A DNA stretch of 64,000 nucleotides from Pterois miles (taxonomy: Eukaryota > Chordata > Actinopteri > Perciformes > Scorpaenidae). Position numbers and translations under genes: made by a program. The notes beneath the pieces were generated by a model. It worked only from the letters and a program-made list of their open reading frames with translations, had not been told where the DNA came from and made no database searches. Each line of letters starts with the position of its first letter. Position 1 is the first letter of the stretch. Of the stretch, positions 33,115 through 45,556 are shown in pieces. The stretch spans positions 1,603,001-1,667,000 of the forward strand of contig CAMQGK010000048.1 in assembly GCA_947000775.1 (NCBI GenBank), given 5' to 3'.

Positions 33115-33360
33115 AAAAAAGTACTTAGTTAGGATTAATAGATCGACTTGGTTAGGCTTAGACAACAAAACTACCTAGTTAAGTTTAGGAAAAGATTGTG
33201 GTTTGCCTTAAAATAACACCTGAAGTGCTGTAACTTAAGTATGGAAGTTCTGTGACCAAAACTACTTAGTTAGCTGTAAAGAAAGATTGTAGTTTGAGTA
33301 AAATAACTCTGGAAGTACCGTAACTTAAGTACAGAAGTTGCGTGACAAATAAGTTACTTT
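33115..33360 (+). repeat. Dispersed family C repeat with an internal tandem duplication
   Basis: Two diverged units follow each other. Each has CAAAACTAC(C/T)TAGTTA, AAGATTGT(G/A)GTTTG, TAAAATAAC and CGTAACTTAAGTA-type text, then GAAGTT. The unit is roughly 90-110 bp. Related single copies are at 2360-2470, 9885-9960, 48600-48730 and, inverted, 50150-50345. Confidence 0.6.
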
Positions 33361-33364
33361 TTGT

Positions 33365-35230
33365 TTCACAAAGGACACCGGTCTCTGAAAGTCCTGTGTT
33401 ATTTGAACAACTTACCCACCCTGACCTACATGTACATGAATCAATACATTCAATTTTGTGACTGTTTCCTGAACTTCTGTGCAACTGGGCTGCCCAATTA
33501 CAATGACAGCACAGGACAAGCTCTTCTCTCCTTTCTGTTGACTTGTGTTTGGCGATCATGAACCAGCAGAGAGGTGACATTTAATAAAACAAAGACGAAA
33601 ACGGCAGAAACACAACAAACGTTTGCAGTGACAAAAGAGAGTGTGGATGAAGCCTTAAGTTGTTAAAATGTTATCAATTTAGTGGCTAGTGTATGTGAAT
33701 GAACGAATGAATGAATGAATAAATAGGCTTCTATAGCATCTTTACAATGTTGCTACAACTTGTTTATGGAGCAGTTCGTGGCCAATTTCATAATGACAAG
33801 ATTCACCCAGGACTTCTTTGTGAAATCTTGTTGACGACAACCATCACTAGACAGGAAATAAAATCATTTTGGCAGAAATGCACCAATCAGAGACACCATT
33901 CCCCTGTTTCTGTTATGCCTCCTAGTTTGGTTAAGTCATAGCCAACACACAGCAACTTTCGGAGCAAAATTTGAACTGTCATTCTTTCCCTTTTGTTGTC
34001 CAATTCTGGATGAAAACAGAATCTCGAGGGCATATTTTTTGAGTGATGTGCTGCACTTCCACTTTTCAGAGACTGACCAATCATGGGAGAGGAGGTGACA
34101 GTTAAAACCTGGTTGATATTTTTCTCTGTCACTCAAACTGTTATGAACTGACAACAGCAAAAAAGGAGCAAGATGGTGAACTCATAACAACACAATACAA
34201 AACAATGCATCACGAGACATCTGCTTACCCAGCTGCCTTTCACTTTAGCTGTCACTTCCACAAACACTAACCTAAAGAGAACAGTATCCCAGAGACTCAG
34301 AAATAACCACCCAAGCTAATGTAAGCAGCTCACGTGCTTTACATAAACTGTACAGTTAGGGGCACAATATGTTTAGCTAGCTGTCCAACAATATTAGAAA
34401 ATGAAAATGCACCTGTCAAATTTGTAGCACTGCATGCATAAAATGAATTTGACAGTTTTGCTTATCAGCCAGTTATCAGGCCTCAGTAGCCACACACACA
34501 AACACACACTCCAGTGCACAAATACTTAACGGGGGAGGAATGGTTTATTCTCTCAGGCCCTGAGGTCATGTTCTATCAAGACTGGTGACTGATTTTCCAG
34601 GGCAGTCACATGAGCTTACGCCCACATGCACACATGGAGGGATGCATATGGATGGGAGCACTACCAATACATTGTACTCATCCAATAGTGTTTTCAAAGA
34701 AGATTCTCAAAGTGTTTTGATATTACATTATATAAAGGAAACTGGTCAGTAAAAAACAGGACTAAAGAAATATACAAGTTCACACTTACACCTGGTCTAT
34801 GGAAAATTAGTGGTGTCTTTCCAGGGTAGCAAGTGTCCTACATTTATGTAGCTACATTGTACATGCACACGGTCACATCCAAAGAAATTCAGCAGTTATT
34901 CTGAGTGTAGACATGTACAAAAGTAGGTGAGCAGACCCGTGTTGAAAATGGTTCGTTTACCTCTTACAGACAAAATAGGAACAGAAGCCTGGTGACACTG
35001 AAGGCTGTTCTCATAGACTGTTTGTAGTTATACCTATGAAAGTAATGTGCTGTAATTTGTATAATCCATGCAATCAATTTATATATAATTGACTTGATGT
35101 TGAGCTGGGACAGGCGATGAACGTTAAAGTCCCCTTAGGGAGGAGGTCGAGACTTTCATCCTGGAGACCGCTGTTACAGTCCTGCATGAACCCAGAAGTT
35201 AGCATTGACTTATTTGTCATGTAACTTCCG
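33365..35230. other. Gene-free span
   Basis: No gene seen. An AATG tetranucleotide run lies at 33697-33722. 35020-35230 is a diverged family C copy. Confidence 0.4.
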
Positions 35231-35232
35231 TA

Positions 35233-35896
35233 CTTTAAGCTGCAGTGGGTAGAATTGGCACAAATATGGTTAAAAAAGTTATTTTTATAAAATGGTCACT
35301 ATATCCTGACAGCAGAGCATGAGATGGGTAATCTGAAAAAAATTGTGTGCCTCTGTGTCCTCGGATGTCCTCTGATGCTCCTAATGTCACTTGCAACATG
35401 AAAACAACCAATCAGAGCTGATCTGAAGTCAGCCGGCTCTCAGTCACTCGCAAACTCTGATCAAAAAGTCAAACTAGGCAGTGCTGATCAAATATGAATC
35501 AATATTCTGTTACTGTAATGCTTGTAATCTTTTCAGATACATCTTGTAATTATCATTATATAATATATGCAGTATATTCTGTTACTATATTATTACAGTA
35601 ACATTGATTCATATTTGATCAGCACTGCCTAGTTTGACCATTTGATTAGAGTTCATGAGAGATTGACAGCTGCTGCTGTTGAATGACTAGCCAATAGGAT
35701 CACTATCTCTCTGAAATGACCTGTGATTGGCACAAAGTCTCTTATCACACGCTAGATTTGTTAAATCCTGAAAACAGAGCCACGAGGAGGTACAGAAGTC
35801 TCAGTTTTCTCTCAAAACACCTGAATTACAATATGCTGAAAGGTTATCATGGAACTTTTGTCCAGTGATGCCAAAAACATTCTGCCGACTGAAGGA
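35233..35896 (+). mobile_element. MITE-like family D element (copy with internal hairpin)
   Basis: It begins TTTAAGCTGCAGTGGGTAG and ends CGACTGAAGGATAAAG. The family termini, clearest at 61079-61675, are TTAAAGCTGCAGT(G/A)GGTAG and, inverted, TTAAAGCTTCAGTAGG. It aligns through most of its length with 61079-61675, including 'ACAACCAATCAGAGCTGATC' and 'ATTACAATATGCTGAAAGGT'. There is no coding capacity. It is probably a non-autonomous DNA transposon; the target-site duplication is unclear. Confidence 0.8.
35468..35638. repeat. Long inverted repeat (hairpin) inside the family D element
   Basis: The left arm 35468-35519 and right arm 35592-35638 are reverse complements. A 36-bp block beginning GTCAAACTAGGCAGTGCTGA matches exactly, and a further 11 bp (GTTACTGTAAT) match after a 5-bp insertion in the left arm. 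The loop is about 72 bp of AT-rich sequence. The sister element at 61079 has only one copy of this block, so the second arm arose as a local inverted duplication. Confidence 0.93.
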
Positions 35897-36125
35897 TAAA
35901 GTAATGCTGCTTCTGTGGTTAGTGGTTTTGTTGCCTAAACACTTCAGGGATGGATGGTGGTGTGGTTGAACTGATATCTTACTTAATTTTGCACAATCCA
36001 GTTCTGCCTTTTCTCCACTGAAAATTTTAAATAACTTTTATCTATGATGGTCATTTTATATTGTGTTATTGCTGTTTAAGTAAACAGCTCAGGTAAATGA
36101 TCTGAACGTCAGGTTTTAGTGTTTA

Positions 36126-36690
36126 TCATGTGGTAGACCCAAATGCAGGAAGACAGGCAGACTGGTGAATACAACAAAAAGTGAGCTTTAGTCTTGATGC
36201 TAATGTCCAAAGCCACAGTAAAACAGAAAGACAAACACAAAACACACCAAATACTAAACTGAGCCCAAAAAAGTAAATGACAAACCAGAGGAAACGAGGA
36301 GCACGAGGAAGAGGAGGATCACAGGCAGGACGACACAGGTAGCAAGGCAGACAATCTGACAGCAAGTGAGGGGAACACAGTTTAAACACAGCCGGGCTGG
36401 TTACCCACAGGTGGAACAAATCAGGGCAGCGCAGACAATCACAAAAAGGTGGGAAAATAACAAGGGTGGGAAGTAAAACTAGGCATGACACAAGAGGTGA
36501 GTGACTTTTCGAAATAAATCAGGAAACGAACTAACAGAAACCCAGGACCATGACAGGAAGTAAAATTAGACATGACACACAAGGTTAGGGAGTTACTTTT
36601 CAAATTAAAACAGGAAACACCAGAATGAACCTATACAACACTAAGAGATGACACCAACTACAACAAAAACCCAGCAACATGACACTGAAT
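36126..36690. repeat. Dispersed teleost repeat, family F
   Basis: The text includes GTAGACCCAAATGCAGGAAG, AGGGGAACACAGTTTAAACA, AGGTGGAACAAATCAGGGC and AAGTAAAACTAGGCATGACA. The last motif recurs at 36549-36572 as AAGTAAAATTAGACATGACA. This is a common fish repeat with internal sub-repeats. The 121-residue cysteine- and leucine-rich minus frame at 36126-36491 lies wholly in it and is not a gene. Confidence 0.6.
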
Positions 36691-36694
36691 ACTT

Positions 36695-38465
36695 TATCCA
36701 CTCACCTTATCCTTTCAGCTGTGCAGTATGTGCACATATACTGTACCATTAAGCCAAACAGAAGGCGGATTGATTTTAATTTAATTGTGGCTCTTCAAGG
36801 CATCACAATTCCCAAGAACATCCTAATGGTACATGACACACAGAACCTCAGATACATCCTACTGTATCTGATGTTTCTCATTGCTCGTCATTGCTTACAG
36901 TATATGTCTTACAACACAAATTCAATTGCCTGACATTATTTCTTCGATGAAAGTGTTTGTGTTGAACCATGTGACCTTCAGTCTTACCCTGGAGAATGTG
37001 CTTTTCCTTTTTCCATTTGCTTCAGGCCACCTGCACTTCACACATGCACACACAAACACACATACACATTTCGTAAGAAATCCACGGAGGGCGCAGCTGG
37101 CCCCTCTACTCATCTAGCTGAGGTTATTAACTTCCACTCTTGGCATCCCCATACATAGCATGCAAGAAACAGTTAGCTGAACATGTCAAAGCCTTTCTCC
37201 AAAGAGGCATTTTTAGATTTTACAGCTGGGTCACTATCCAAGGATGTTTTAATGTAAATTATAATGTAGGCCCAGAATTAGAAAACAGCAAATTTCACTG
37301 AAATTTCCTCAGCATTTCCCATCGATTTAACACTCTCTTAAAATGAATAATGACTTAATGTAGCTAAGAAAAACAAGAAAAGATTCTGTGAGCTGTTGTT
37401 ATTATTGATGTTCTTATGCCATTTCAAAATCCACTTATATTTGATCGGAGTCTTAAATTTGAACTTTGCCATCAGTGGCATTTTCGGTTTATGTGGGGTT
37501 CTTTGTTCCCACTACTAAAGCATGACCTTCCCTTGTGAGTCGGTCAATATTCTGCCTGGTGTCAGTTACAGAAGAAAAAATGGGCTCAAAATGAATAGGA
37601 ACAGGCTCTCTGGAGTGTTTGTGGTTTCTAAGACTTTTTATAATTTCTTATCCGGCTTTAAAGAGTCAGCAGCAGTGGCTTTTTGTTCTCCCACTGGAAA
37701 CCAGTGGCTGGCCAACAGGCTATAGATTGTTGTTGTTCACTCTGTCGTCGCTCCACAGTGATTTTAATAATCCAGTGCTTTTACAAGAGCTCAGGAGATA
37801 ACCTGCTGCACTGCCAGATAAAGTGGCCACAGGTGATGGAGAAATGACACAAAGTGTGGCCATGAGACTCACAGCATCACACTGATTGGTTCTAACCTTT
37901 CTTGCTCCTGAACATGACCATATTTCCACAGTGACCCGCTCCTGAAACAGGATCCAAAGGGAAGAGAAAAATTAAATCGTCACCTTAGCTTTTGCACAAT
38001 AACTTATCTTCAGTATTAATATCATTTCACTAGTTTCACTATGAATTTTCTACTGTAAAGAAAATGTCTAGCTGTGCAGATAACACCTTTGTGAAATACT
38101 TAAAGTCTGTGTAAAGCAAAAATAGATATGCATTCTGGGTTTGTCACACGACAGAAAAATGTGTTACTAGCCACCCAGCCAAATTTGAATGATTCAAAAA
38201 AATTGCCAAGTACATAAAATTAGCTTTCAAAATCATGGAAAAATAAGCAATATTCTCTTATCTGAGACACTGGGGGCATGTCTGCTGTAGGTGCTGATAT
38301 CTCGCCCACAGAGTGGAGAAGGTGCAGCCTGTCAGGATTCCCTCAGTAGCAGCGAGCAAAGAGGTAAGAGCCCAGAGCTGAATCCCGTCAGACAGGCGGA
38401 TTGGGGAAATGTAGCGTACCCTCGGGGGCCTGAGTCCTTCTGATCGGGACTCAGCCCATGGACAG
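36695..38465. other. Gene-free span
   Basis: CA-rich patch at 37035-37070. No gene or repeat was recognised. Confidence 0.4.
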
Positions 38466-38469
38466 CGTG

Positions 38470-38511
38470 AGGCTGGTTCCAGTCCCCGTCAGGCTGGTTC
38501 CAGTCCCCGTC
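38470..38511. repeat. Perfect 21-bp tandem duplication
   Basis: The 21-bp unit AGGCTGG...CCCCGTC occurs twice in a row (38470-38490 and 38491-38511) within a GC-richer patch (38290-38600). Confidence 0.9.
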
Positions 38512-38731
38512 ACGCCGGGGTCCAGTCTTGTCATTCTCTCCCTGGCACTGGCTGTCCCCCGACGGTCGCATTTCCTCTGAGGCAGTGCTCTGCGACCTGC
38601 TCTAGGTCAGCTTAGAAAGGCTCGGGAGCCTTGAGAAAAGAATGAATATACATAGGACCTGAGATGAATTACAATCATGAAAATCCAATACAATACAAAA
38701 CAGTCATACCAATAAAGTGCTGAAATGCCAA

Positions 38732-38804
38732 CGCCCAACATGGGACTCAAACCCACAACCTTGGGAATGTAAGAATCATGCTCTACCAACTGAGTTAGCC
38801 AGGA
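38732..38804 (-). pseudogene. tRNA-Lys-like sequence
   Basis: The 73-nt minus-strand sequence has tRNA layout. It shows a D-arm A box (TAACTCAGTTGGTAGAGC), a T-arm B box (GGGTTTGAGTCCCA) and an acceptor 3' strand GTTGGGCG. It resembles tRNA-Lys(CTT). The anticodon stem does not pair, and the first acceptor pair is a mismatch, so it is a tRNA pseudogene or the head of a tRNA-Lys-type SINE. I see no typical SINE body after it. Confidence 0.7.
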
Positions 38805-38809
38805 TAGCT

Positions 38810-39702
38810 TTTGTCGTTTCCCTAGACTTCTCTTTTGGCATTCAAAAACCAGGTTTCTGAGGATGGGTGGGGTCAGGATTGCTCCATTGCGATGAGATAC
38901 CAAGCTGTTCTGCACATTCTGGCATCCAGGGATGAGGCATTTACGGGGTGGTGTTGATGAAGGCATAGCCAGCTAGCATCTGTAAGTTGTAGTGAAAGCA
39001 GTACTTTGCGATGGAGCAGGAGAACGCACTGATGCTAATGTGCTGTGATTGTTGTATAGTGTTGGGGAGGGGTTATGTTAAGGAGGCTCAGTTCATCATC
39101 AAGCCATGCTTTCAGCCCCATCATTTTTCAGTCCAGGAATATCTGACATTTCAGTGCCATGGAAGAGTCTGTTTGTTGTACAAAGAACAACAAATTTAAC
39201 AACAGACAGCAGGGTTTGTAAGTGTAGGCTACTGACACTAGAATATTGTGGTTTTGGTTAAGATAAATAAGTAGATGCATTTCAAGTCAGCATCAATTTT
39301 TCAGCATTTTTTTCAGCATTTAACAACAAATTTTGCCTGATGTTATGGTAAGGTGCTTTGTATGGTTATGGCTAGGGCCATAGTGGAGATTAGCCACGGG
39401 AGATTTGCTTAAAATTCTGGGTACCCTGAGATGTGGGTCCCTGAAACTCTCAGTATTTCTAACGCCTTGTATGTTCTTAGGATCTTTGTTCAGATCTTGG
39501 GGCGCTTGATCATTTAGAAATTCCTCTGCCATTAGGTGCCCATGATTAGGATCTGCTAATGCCAATGAATTGGTTCAAAAGTTTGAAACGACAATGATTT
39601 GTGTTTTATGTGTTTTCAAACAACAGATCTCCTGAGGTCATGCAAATCCACTGGCCTGCTGCCGATTTGCAGCGTGTGCTTTAGTTTCCATACTAGCTAT
39701 TT

Positions 39703-39740
<38 letters not shown>

Positions 39741-40200
39741 TAAACATTTTGGATAACATTTATATATTTTACTAAGCATTCATACTACTAAAGAAAATAT
39801 GATTTTCCACAAGAGTGGGACTTATTACTTATTATTTACTGATTCATGAGACTATGAGGCTATATTTCTTGCTATGTTCAGGCTGTACTGTACATCTCAC
39901 GACATTTTTGAACACATTTCCCTGAGAACAAGTGGACATTTCTACCCTAACATTCAGGGGGTACCCAAAAACATTAGGATTCAGACTCTGGGGGACCATC
40001 AATATCTAGAAAATGGTTTGGAACAATGATGGTTTGTACGCCTTCAGCAGGAACCAATGGGCTTAGGGCTGAGCGCCACAGAGAGGGTTGGAAAGTAAAA
40101 AAGTATTAAGAGATGGACAGACATATTGTTTGTTTGGGTCTTAATAAAATATAGAATATGACTTTTCTTTTAAAAAGGAAGTACTGTATGGGGAGAAAGA
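38810..40200. other. Gene-free span with an (AG)n run
   Basis: (AG)n microsatellite at 39705-39736. The frame at 38607-38966 (minus) runs through the tRNA-like sequence and is not a gene. Nothing else was recognised. Confidence 0.4.
39705..39736. repeat. (AG)n microsatellite
   Basis: About 32 bp of AG. Confidence 0.95.
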
Positions 40201-40204
40201 GTGA

Positions 40205-40304
40205 TCAAGGTCACATCCATCCATCCACCTTCAACCACTTATCCCGTTAGGGGTCATGGGGGCGCTGGAGCCGATCCCAGCTGGCACTGGGCGAAGGCGG
40301 CCAG
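40205..40304 (-). mobile_element. Family S2 repeat, 5'-truncated copy
   Basis: Only the 3' third is present on the minus strand: ATGG-type tail, then 'TATCCCGTTAGGGGTCATGG' and GATCCCAGCTGGCACTGGGC. It ends near 40304. This is typical 5' truncation. Confidence 0.85.
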
Positions 40305-40309
40305 GCACA

Positions 40310-42110
40310 CCGGTACTAGAGTCTGTTCTACACCATCGGGATATAATTGATATAATGCAGTGTGAATTGATCAGTTCTATACTAGGTCTACATTTCAACA
40401 TTCATTTAATATTTATGCACATTATTTTCATCAGTGCATTGATGCTGATACAACATGCGCTTGCTTCTGTTCTCCAGCCATGGTAATATTTTACATAATT
40501 TATTTGTCCTACTTAAATGATAGAGAAAGGTACACGGTACTGCCTATGGCTGCACAATTAATCGAAATTGTATCAAAATTGCGATATAGTCTACTGCAAG
40601 GAGGCACAATATTTGTCAAAGGTGAAATGTTTGTCAAAATACTAAATTTAAATTACATATTGTCGTGCTGCAGCAATGTCCTGCCCTATACGCTATATTC
40701 TATAGACTTAAGATCGTTGACAAAATCACACCATAACAATTTTAATGTTTTTCAATAAAAATTAGAATAACGATGATCATTCCCTCTAATATCCCAAATC
40801 ACACCACAATTTCAATGTCAGTCAAAATAATCGGTAAGATATTTCTGTCTAAATTGTTCAGCCCTACAGCCCCCAGCCCCCAGCTCGAGCCCTGTAACAT
40901 CCCTCCGGACCCTAATACCCAACCCCCAACCCAAACACATGCAAACACACTTAAGAGACCATTACACTAGTCCTTATGGACTGCTTCCGTGCTCTTCCCA
41001 TGCAACTTCTAGCTGTGTCAGAGATGGCCTAAGGGTCTGTGCGAAACGGGTCTTGTTGCCATACTATACTGTGACTCAGTCGACAGCTATTGTAGCATGC
41101 CCAAAAGCTCATTCAAGCGGCAGGAGGTGTTGCACGCTAATGTACAAAGGAGATACCAATAGATAAATGAAGCTTGACTTTTGGTTGAAGCGCAGGTTGG
41201 GATGCAGCTCCTGGGGTTTTGGACTATGATTTTGTGGCTGAAGCGCAGCATAGGGCCTTTAAAAATCCCTGTAGAAAAGAGGTTTGTCGTTCCTGCGTCA
41301 TGAAACATGCATGAGGTGAGACAATTCAAAATGCATAATATTCATGCCTTAGCTGAAAGTTGCTAGAAATATTGTAAATTGTGTTGTGAATTTGAAGGTG
41401 ATGTACAATGACTACCACGACACTGCATGCTTGTACAATATGGTTCAGTCAGTATGGGTCAATGCATACCAGTACTAAGAGAACAACAACAACAACAACA
41501 GATTTTTAAGAGCCTTTCAAATTTTATGGAAAGTATGGAAAATCTCTAAAGCAAAGTCTGAAACTGAATTTAAGAAAAAAACATATTAGGAGATACATTA
41601 AATGGAATTAGATTTTTGTAATGTAGGCTTTCTGTTAAAATGTGTCTCCTAATGCTGAAGACATCAACGTCATTTAGTCAGACTTAACCAAACTCCTCCA
41701 GAGCCACAGAAGATGTATAACTTTTTTCACAGACTGAAGGCTCATGATTAGTGAATCTGAACAATTAGTAGAAATGATTGAGTGCGTTGAGGGTCCCTTT
41801 AAGTGTTATATCCAGTACACACAAATCATCAAGAACTAACAGAAATCATGTACATTTGTATTCCAGGCATGTTACATTTGAATTTTTCCGATTCAGATTT
41901 CCACCATTAATTTCCCTTAAGGAGCTTTTAAAACAGAAAAAAAATCCCCATTGTTTGACAATATAGTGCATGCTGTAAAATTAAATAAAATTAAATAAAT
42001 TTCAATGTCATAATCCACAGGCCCATTTTCTGTTTATTCAATAAATTAATAGCAGCGCCATTAATAAAAAAAAAAAAAATGTTTCATTTATTGTTACGAA
42101 GGTAAATTTG
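40310..42110. other. Gene-free span
   Basis: Only short frames without domains. A short AAC run lies at 41483-41500. Confidence 0.4.
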
Positions 42111-42414
42111 ACAATAAATCTGGGATAGAGTTCAGGTGATATCAGTCAGGCCAACTCAACTGACAGAATCTCCTAGAAGTTGCAAGTCTAGCTACTCTCT
42201 CTATCATAAGTCGGAAGCTGCTTGCTCTCCTGTTGGCCTCAGACCCAAGAAGTTCATTGTTTTCCTCTCCTCCCTCCATCTGTATCTCCCTTTCTTGGCC
42301 GACTGCTGGGACGAACCCAACCACGCCTGGCTGGTCCTCTGTCTCAGAAGCTCTGTGTTGAATAAAACATGCGCACCACACGTTGCTGCTCTTTGCTACT
42401 TGCAAATCACAGCC

Positions 42415-42605
42415 ACCTTGCCTCCTTCGTGCCTCTCGTATCCCTCTCTTTCTCTTTGCTCTCCTCCCCTTTATCTCAGCAGATGCATTTCAGTCCATTT
42501 CCTCTCTCTGCCTGCGTTCTCCTCCTGCTCCTCCTCCCTTTCAGTTTTCCCTCCCCCTTTTCCTCTCTCTTCTTTTCCCACCTCTCCCTCCCTTCCTCTT
42601 CCATC
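42415..42605 (+). other. Long polypyrimidine tract
   Basis: About 190 bp with very few purines on the plus strand (CCTCTCTTTCTC, CTCCTCCTGCTCCTCC and similar). The strand asymmetry creates three overlapping Ser/Pro/Leu-rich open frames (up to 164 residues), which are compositional. It lies about 470 bp upstream of the candidate first exon. Such tracts are common in vertebrate promoter regions and can form triplex DNA; that role is inference. Confidence 0.75.
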
Positions 42606-43077
42606 TAATAGCACTCATTCTCCCAGGTGATCGGCTTTGAACCAAGCGCTTCCCTCTCTCGTACAAGAGCCGTGAGTGGTTGACTACACAGAGCGTGCTC
42701 CCAAAGCTCTCTGGGTAACACCCCCCTTCCCTCCAGTCTATACAGTAGAGGCAGAAGAAGAAGAAGAAGTGTGCCAGACCACACTATTGTCTGTGCTGCA
42801 ACCTGCCACACTGGCACACAGAGACAGAGAGGATGAGCTTTCATGAAGAGAGAAGGCAAGTAGAGAGGAAGACTGTATAAGAAAGGTGGAATAGAAATAG
42901 GAGAGGACACGTAAATTCCCCCAAAAGCGTTTTCTGTCACACCTCGGATGATGACAACCAAGGGGCGAGGCATGCCTGTGACAGTAGCAGCCCTTCAGAT
43001 TGTAGTTTGGGTGAAGCCAGCCCCTCCATCCCTGTTTTAGCAGCACATGGAGCTCTGTCTCTTTTGGGATTACACCA

Positions 43078-43120
43078 ATGGATGATTCCAGCAATGTTCG
43101 CAGCCTGAGCCCAGAGCAAG
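43078..43120 (+). CDS. Candidate first coding exon (partial; gene unknown)
   Basis: ATG at 43078 opens MDDSSNVRSLSPEQ, and the codon after it is split by a strong splice donor, G|GTAAGA, at 43120/43121 (phase 1). The peptide is serine-rich and polar, as N-termini of cytosolic regulatory proteins often are. An upstream ATG at 43047 starts a 12-codon frame that overlaps this start out of frame. The start context has G at +4 but C at -3, so it is not strong. The sequence around it (42900-43130) carries no repeat signature. No downstream exon of the same gene is evident in the window, which is possible if introns are long. I do not recognise the gene. It could equally be a chance ATG before a chance donor. 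Confidence 0.35.
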
Positions 43121-43129
43121 GTAAGAAAA

Positions 43130-45555
43130 GCAAACAGCAGAGAATTCACACTACTTGCATGCAGCTTTGGAGAAGTAGGCCAGCTGAGGATGAGGAGCTC
43201 TTTGTGCTCATCAGAGGTGAAAGAGGAGGAGTGATGCTAGAGTACTTTCTACTCGCCTCCCAACTCATCTTCTCATGAAAACAAATCCAGCCTTTGAGTT
43301 TGACTTCAGCTCAGTCTTTTGCTGCTGATCACTTGATCTTGGTATTTATCAGACCTGCACCGCCGCCTTCTTGGCTTTGTCACTAGCTACACATGCTCAT
43401 ATGAATATTCAGCGCTCTCTGTGGTGCCAGCGGATAAATCTTTCAAAAGAGGCTCCTGCTAAAATTGCAGGTGGGTCATGTGTTGACTGAGGCTTGGAGT
43501 TCGGTGCTGGATATGGCTCTTTGAAATTAAAAGTCCTTTTGTTTTTCCTCTGTGGGACTCAAGCTGTTAATAATCGATCACTTTCAAAGACTTCACCAGC
43601 CCAACCCTGCTTTAAAGGTGATCACCTGGAAGGCAGTGCACTAACAAGCTCCTGCCAAATTCCCATTATATCTTTGTCATCCTCCGCAACAGAGAGGGCA
43701 TGACAGCAAGGGACAGCGAGGGAAAACAGAAGGTAAAGCTAGCAAAATGAAGTCATCTATCTTTGACAGCTCCCCATCAGGGCTTACCAACTCCTCCACC
43801 CCCTCTCATCCTCCCTCCCACTCTTGCCAGCATTCCCCCAAGCCCCAGTAACCATAGAGCGAGTCATTAGTGTTGGATCTCCTCAGCTCACAAGAGCTGA
43901 GCAGCTGGAGAAGCAGTGCTGAGCGCTATAATCAGACTTTCACAAAGCCATACAATAGCACTCTAATGCCTACATTGCCACTCCATGCGGGAGTATTCAG
44001 CCTTGTAGCAGTGTCAGCTAGTCCCTGAGCTTACTTAACACATTTAATACTCCTGAGGTACACCAATGCTGTTTGTCACTGCCCTGGACCACCAGTAATA
44101 TGACAGATGTGGTGTACCTTGATTCATAACAAACTGTTGAAGTTATAATACTGTCATGTTTTATATTATTTATTCTTTCATTTAAATAAATAAATAAATA
44201 ACATAAGTGGTGCATATGTGCAATTTAATTAATGCAGAGCAAGACAGCTGATCTTTTCACTTACTTCAAATGTTATCAGCCGATTGAATGGGAGTTATCA
44301 ACCTCATATATGAGGGTTAGAAGGGGTCTGCTACCCCTGCTAGGTTCAGGAGGCTTTTATCATTTATTAACATGGTTGATTCAAAAAACAGCCAAAAAAA
44401 AAGAAATCAGGTGATGTAAAATAAAGAGTGGCAAAGTCCACAAGGAGGAGGGAGGGGAGGGGGTCAGGGTGGATGGATGGGTCAGACAAATGCAGGACTT
44501 TCACCCAGGAGACCATAACATAATTTTATGTAGGTAATGTAACAACTTAAACCCAAAGCATGATTTTTCCCTAAGCCTCAACAGCGTCTACCACATATTT
44601 GATTCTGCGACTGTTTCACTTTCACAGTGTAGGTGCAGTTTGGCCCACCTGAAGCATTAGAATGGTAGTGATAACAGCTGATAACTGCCATTTAATGCGC
44701 TGATAACATTTGAATTGGATATTCTTTTGCCGTGTTCGACTGTCTCCTTCTCAGACGTCGGTTTTTTTTCTGCTCTGTAATCAGATACTCGACTTGTTCA
44801 CCACTCTCTCTTTTGAATATTGATGTTACTGTATGGCTCAGAGGAAATAAGGTATATTAGGCTTTGACACACACATAATATTTGTTAGTATTCATTGGTG
44901 GTTTGGGTCTTTCATTGGATTTACTGACAATATGGTAAATATGGAATATTACCACATAGTGCCATATTACTTATACTTTAAATGGTAGTAAGTGATGAAT
45001 AAAATATTGTCAGTAATGCATTATTAGTGGAGTAAATGAGCCAGTATCATTACAGTAAGGAGCAGTTAGAGTGATGTGAACCTAATGCCTCCTGCCTGAC
45101 TTTATGAGGAACCCCTCCACAGGCCATTGACCAGCTCGCCTGCAGGAATATTGATCAGCTGTAAAGCCATCTGTGAAAATTTGCCTCCCACCTTCCCTCC
45201 CTGCCCTCATCATACCCTTCATTCCCATTGCATTTATTGCTAAAGCCCTTTAGCAGAGTATGGTACAATCTGTAAACCATGTCACAGACCATAAAGAAGA
45301 TAGTAAGTGTTATAGCCAACTGACAGACCACATGTAATGTGTGATGAGCATGCTCTCATCATGCCATTTGTCAGTCAGATGCTGTGCCCCCCGTTATGAA
45401 TGTAGTTCTACTAGTCTAGTGTCTTTAATCAGGCTCATGTTGCAGGCTGAGGCTTTTGGCAATGTTAATAACTTTTTTGGATGCATCTGAAGGATTGTGG
45501 CAAAATGCCTCATTGACAGGAGTTGAATCACTGTCAATGAAACCTGCTGCTATTT
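43130..45555. other. Gene-free span; possible conserved non-coding stretches
   Basis: 43840-44010 and 45060-45260 have balanced composition and no repeat signature. They could be conserved regulatory DNA or intron of the candidate gene at 43078, on appearance only. 44480-44640 is a diverged family C copy. Confidence 0.25.
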
Positions 45556-45556
45556 G

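Noticed and set aside
36126..36491. Leucine- and cysteine-rich 121-residue frame resembling a membrane protein
   Set aside because: Coincides with a common dispersed repeat; the hydrophobic look follows from its purine/pyrimidine bias.
42136..42630. 164-residue plus-strand open frame
   Set aside because: Its Ser/Pro/Leu-rich content comes from a pyrimidine-rich tract that is open in several frames at once; no domain or splice context.
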